Assembly: GCA_947561585.1 (NCBI GenBank)
Contig: CANNZV010001031.1
Location: 62,001-126,000 of the forward strand
From: Caprella mutica
Taxonomy: Eukaryota > Arthropoda > Malacostraca > Amphipoda > Caprellidae
Length of the DNA stretch: 64,000 nucleotides
Reading direction: 5' to 3'
Below, in pieces: positions 61,701-64,000 of this stretch (its first letter is position 1; every line of letters begins with the position of its first letter). The notes beneath the pieces are model-generated. The model made no database searches and was not told the DNA's origin. It saw only the letters and a list, made by a program, of their open reading frames with translations. The position numbers and the translations under genes are program-made.

Positions 61701-63531
61701 GCTTCCTCTTCCTCATATCGATAATCTTTAGCAGGTTCTTTATAGGATGGAGTTTCTTGTTTCGAGGGTTGCTTAAGGATAGACTTAACCTTCACTGGTT
61801 CTTTCGATTTTGAGGACACACTATTTCCTGAAGACCTGTGGCTTCTATATGGATCTTCGGTTCTAGGCTGTGGATCCTGCCTAGATGCGTTTTCGCTCTT
61901 CGAATACCTGTTACTCTTCGACCGTTCTGATGTAGATTTTTTGCTCTTTGAAGATGCATCACTCCTAGTAGAATGTCTGGAATCTATATTTTTGTCTCTG
62001 AGGTTCTTGTCGGGTGGTGTTATTTGTTTCCTTGGACTCTCTTTGATTAAGGGTTTCGATTTGGGTCCCAAACTTTTATCGTCAAATTTGTATTTTCCTG
62101 TGCCTTTGGCAATAGTTCTGTCATATTTACTATATTTAGAGTAAGGATTGGATTCGTAAGACGGCTTTCGTTCATTGAAAGTCACAGAAGAGGCGGCAGA
62201 ATGATTGGTCGTTGGCCTTGAATCGCCTTCTTGTACTCTTTTTTCAAGCGCTAGTTGTTCGATATATCTCTGGTGACTTTCCTGCTTTTTTCGTCTCTGA
62301 CGAATTAAAAATTTAACAACTTTAACTAACAATTCAACCATGACTTTAATTTTTAAACTAGACTATGGTACACTCAGTAAATTTAATATTATAGAAAACA
62401 GGAATTCATAAATTTAAGCAATTATAATGGAACTAATGTTAAATAAAGCATTTTGTTCTGTTTACCGCTTCTTCTTTCATGATCTTCATTTGTTTTTCTC
62501 TCTCGTACTCCTCTTCCATCTGTTGTTGTTGTCTAGCAACCGTTTGGTCAAGCATGTAGTTATCATAGCGTTCTCTCTCTTTCTTCTCCTTTTCCAACCG
62601 CTTTTTCTCTTCAATTTGATATTTCCAGTCGTCCGCGATGTCATACTTTTGTCATGAGCCAATGATTTTTTTAATTCCCATTTTTTAATAATGTTCCAAC
62701 AAATGAAGGCTATTTTAAACAAGTAGTATGAATCTTTCTTAGTAGAAAGCCCATGAAGTTTCCAATGATTATGTATTCAAAATAACTATCAAAATATTAT
62801 CAATCAAATAGTAGAATAGAATCATATTATTTGTAAATAATATGTAAAATATGTATTATCAGTTTTACGAGACTGCATGAATATTATTTCAAGATAAATA
62901 TGTCATATTTTTGTGGCTCATTTTTTTATGTTTTATGACAGATTAATTGCTTCAATTCCTTACTTACTTACTCACTTCATTCATTTTCCCAATGGCTTAC
63001 CTGCTCATCACCGTAAGCCCCGTCATATTCTACACTGGTCCTCCTTTGCCTGAAAGAATTGAAACTGGTTAATTATTAACTAATAACTATAGAGTTGTGA
63101 CAATATGCTTTTAAAATCATATACCTTAAGAATATCATAGGCGAAATGGAATGGTATCGAATACTATATACTGCTGGTTTAGAACCATTCAGTACTGTTT
63201 GATTCACTCCGTCTATAATATTTTCAAGATTTATAATTTTAAAAGCAATTTGTCACAACCCTATTAACATTTAATAAATTTCAATACGAACGTATGTGAT
63301 TTATTGAACAATTAAATTATGTTCTTGAAATTTCGTGAAATTTAACTAATATGATTTTTATTATTCATTGACCACAGTTTTGAATTTAAAAAATTGTAGT
63401 TATATTTTTTACGGAAAATCTAAACTATTCAAAAATAAAAACATTGAATTTAGCTATGAAATTTACTTAATTAACTCACTGTTGGTTGTGAGTATTCCCT
63501 CTGTCGTACTTATCTAAACTTCTTCGTCGTC
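55628..63531 (-). CDS. Coiled-coil, Ser/Arg/Lys-rich protein, 3' 14 exons (tentative CSPP1-like)
   Basis: Exons in order, all joining in phase: 63480-63531, 63001-63049, 62466-62645, 61575-62296, 60515-60598, 59243-59302, 58648-58905, 58137-58256, 57875-57938, 57744-57789, 57233-57643, 57036-57105, 56373-56560, 55628-55701. They give 791 codons before the stop. The N-terminus lies beyond the right edge. Near the start of the visible part is a charged helix (DDWKYQIEEKKRLEKEKKER through EEEYEREKQMKIMKEEA), which resembles a coiled coil of the centrosomal protein CSPP1. The rest is disordered: basic Ser-rich stretches, PPTPPPSPPK, KPKTPTPPPTPFDW, and a TDRTVL motif used twice near the C-terminus. 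No enzyme domain. A centrosomal or cytoskeletal role is inference; the gene structure itself is firm. Confidence 0.85.
55909..56312. repeat. 17 bp minisatellite in the last intron of the coiled-coil gene
   Basis: About 23 units of TGTGTCATATCGACTAC with CGGCTAC, CGGCAAC and CGATTAC variants. It is the reverse complement of the unit family found in LMO intron 1 at 29453-29975. The 10-unit-long frames on the plus strand are repeat-derived. Confidence 0.96.
56373..56560 (-). CDS. Coiled-coil gene penultimate exon
   Basis: Encodes a Glu/Lys/Arg-rich stretch ending NWEEKKDYLKRN. Acceptor TATTTTACAG, donor G then GTGAGT. Confidence 0.9.
57036..57105 (-). CDS. Coiled-coil gene exon with first TDRTVL motif
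   Basis: Encodes TMINLENTDRTVLSQFMTKT. Its LENTDRTVLSQF matches LDATDRTVLEAF in the last exon. Confidence 0.88.
57233..57643 (-). CDS. Coiled-coil gene exon, Ser/Arg/Asp-rich with repeats
   Basis: Begins KMESRSSNRSSSSNRNENNN and includes RDGRTSDGRHTSD and RDGRKTSDSRHTSD, a recognisable tandem duplication, then KSQPSRSSRRGKSKSPEERK. Low complexity; an unstructured region is expected. Confidence 0.9.
57744..57938 (-). CDS. Coiled-coil gene, two short exons
   Basis: 57875-57938 encodes YFEEEHHGLQSQLLAIKQEL, a probable short helix; 57744-57789 encodes VPGDEDTGRRSSRSR. The intron between them is 85 bp with consensus borders. Confidence 0.88.
58137..58256 (-). CDS. Coiled-coil gene exon (proline-rich)
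   Basis: Encodes LKPKTPTPPPTPFDWKITME and onward to PESQAEL. Donor GA then GTGAGA. Confidence 0.9.
58648..58905 (-). CDS. Coiled-coil gene exon with internal duplications
   Basis: Contains DPPRANSHHDK followed by DPPPRTNSHRDK, and DSEVQASGPDTN followed by DSEVQATKES, two in-exon tandem duplications. Donor CA then GTATGT. Confidence 0.88.
59243..59302 (-). CDS. Coiled-coil gene exon
   Basis: Encodes EPGRRRKTPDNRAPVRKNN. Acceptor TTTTCTAG, donor TC then GTGAGT. Confidence 0.85.
59303..60514. other. Intron of the coiled-coil gene
   Basis: AT-rich; an AT dinucleotide run lies at about 59510-59527 and a small hairpin (AGTCCTATCAGATGATAGGACT) at about 60031-60052. No separate gene. Confidence 0.55.
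60515..60598 (-). CDS. Coiled-coil gene exon
   Basis: Encodes NYDFGLNLMHANQQTSDAKK and EYNPFFD. Acceptor ATTTTTTTTCAG, donor AG then GTTAGT. Confidence 0.88.
60599..61574. other. Intron of the coiled-coil gene
   Basis: No array or element recognised. The minus-strand frame at 61101-61292 is not supported as a gene. Confidence 0.5.
61575..62296 (-). CDS. Coiled-coil gene, largest exon (722 bp)
   Basis: Begins RRKKQESHQRYIEQLALEKR after acceptor TTTTTAATTCGTCAG. Contains Ser/Lys-rich segments, a VKSILKQPSKQE stretch and a proline run PPTPPPSPPK, and ends LPNKN before donor AG then GTTAGA. Confidence 0.9.
62466..62645 (-). CDS. Coiled-coil gene exon (60 codons, charged helix)
   Basis: Encodes the Glu/Lys/Arg-rich helix beginning YDIADDWKYQIEEKKRLEKE. 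The donor GCG then GTAAAC is fair. The acceptor (GCTCATGACAAAAG) has no pyrimidine tract, so the 5' boundary is the least certain in this gene. Confidence 0.75.
63001..63049 (-). CDS. Coiled-coil gene exon
   Basis: Encodes QRRTSVEYDGAYGDEQ. Acceptor TTCAATTCTTTCAG, donor CAG then GTAAGC. Confidence 0.85.
63090..63263. mobile_element. MITE family B, copy 2
   Basis: Ends AGAGTTGTGACAATATGCTT and the complement of AGGGTTGTGACAAATTGCTT; matches copy 1 (40259-40412) through the interior, including GAATGGTATCGAATACTATA-like sequence. It lies in an intron of the coiled-coil gene. Confidence 0.8.
63480..63531 (-). CDS. Coiled-coil gene, first exon in window
   Basis: Acceptor CTTTTTATTTCAG, donor CA then GTGAGT. 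Encodes RRRSLDKYDRGNTHNQ. Enters in phase 2, so more exons lie beyond 64000. Confidence 0.8.
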
Positions 63532-63857
63532 CTGAAATAAAAAGTATATCAGATTTTGAAGGTTAATGAATTGAAGAAAGAGTGATATATACTACGAAAA
63601 AAGTTGGCATCTTTTTATTTTTTGGAGCTCTCTTCAACTCATAAATTTTCTAAATTCTAAAGGTATTCATAATACATTTAGAATAATAATACCTTTAGTT
63701 TATTCATAATACTTTTCTATGTTAAAAAAAGCCTTGTAACTATGAAATAGAATTGACTAATAGAAAGTCATTTCCAGAGAGAACAATCATTGTGAATTAA
63801 ATGTAAGTAGAGCTCCTCTATAATAAAATCCTGCATAATGAATGTGGACTACTGACT

Positions 63858-63995
63858 AAGGAAGTAGCCTGTATAGTGTATTGTGAACAAATTTTCTTTA
63901 GTCTGCCATGAATGGCCATCAGTTTTAGAAAAATACCGGCCATTTTATGTCAGACGGAAGAAAATTTGTTCCATATACAGGCTGTTTCCTTAATC
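63858..63995. mobile_element. MITE family C, copy 2
   Basis: The left arm TAAGGAAGTAGCCTGTATAG through ACAAATTTTCTTTAGTCTGC and an inverted right arm ending in AGGCTGTTTCCTTA make a foldback of about 138 bp. The inner arm matches 9246-9375. A relic of the 15 bp satellite or transposon terminus (GAGCTCCTCTATAATAAAAT) lies just outside at 63811. Confidence 0.65.
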
Positions 63996-64000
63996 ACGAC

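Noticed and set aside
61941..62657. Plus-strand frames opposite the coiled-coil gene
   Set aside because: Antisense shadows of spliced minus-strand exons with in-phase junctions.

Overview
The window looks like AT-rich nuclear DNA from an insect. Reasons: spliced genes with GT/AG introns and pyrimidine tracts, an LMO/Beadex gene with a Gln/Asn/His-rich tail, Penelope-like and LINE fragments, and many Tc1/mariner-like and MITE remnants. A hemipteran or other hemimetabolous insect fits, but I cannot name the species. I see no rRNA, tRNA, CRISPR or prokaryotic operon.

Tandem repeats dominate. By my tally about 18 minisatellite or satellite arrays, with unit lengths of 10, 15, 17 (three arrays), 19 (two), 20, 22, 24, 25, 30, 32, 33, 34, 42 and 60 bp, fill roughly a third of the 64 kb. 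Most long open frames in the window are these arrays read through in frame (unit length divisible by 3, or a chance lack of stops) and are not genes.

Layout. 1-25 kb: no convincing host gene; arrays (42, 17, 30, 20, 15, 10, 19 and 32 bp units) and nested inverted-repeat DNA elements. 26.85-40.23 kb, minus strand: a complete five-exon LIM-only gene (LMO/Beadex, 293 aa). Its first coding intron is about 11.3 kb and about 93% tandem repeat (17, 34 and 25 bp arrays). The 25 bp satellite runs right up to, and supplies, the 5' splice site. 41-50 kb: a LINE fragment, a Penelope-like fragment, MITEs, small arrays and one possible tiny spliced gene. 52.4-53.6 kb, plus strand: a single-coding-exon homologue of PGAP4/TMEM246, the Golgi GalNAc transferase of GPI anchors. 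Its fold landmarks are present but the acidic catalytic motif is replaced. 55.6-63.5 kb, minus strand: the last 14 coding exons (791 codons) of a coiled-coil, Ser/Arg/Lys-rich protein, tentatively CSPP1-like, whose 5' part lies beyond the window. Its stop-codon segment has been amplified into a 60 bp tandem array.

The three host genes show no operon-like or pathway link. What unites the window is a tandem-duplication process acting on introns, transposon ends, 3' ends of coding regions and exon interiors. The observations most worth following are the satellite at the LMO splice donor, the altered PGAP4 motif, the stop-codon minisatellite, and a 17 bp minisatellite family shared by introns of two genes 26 kb apart.
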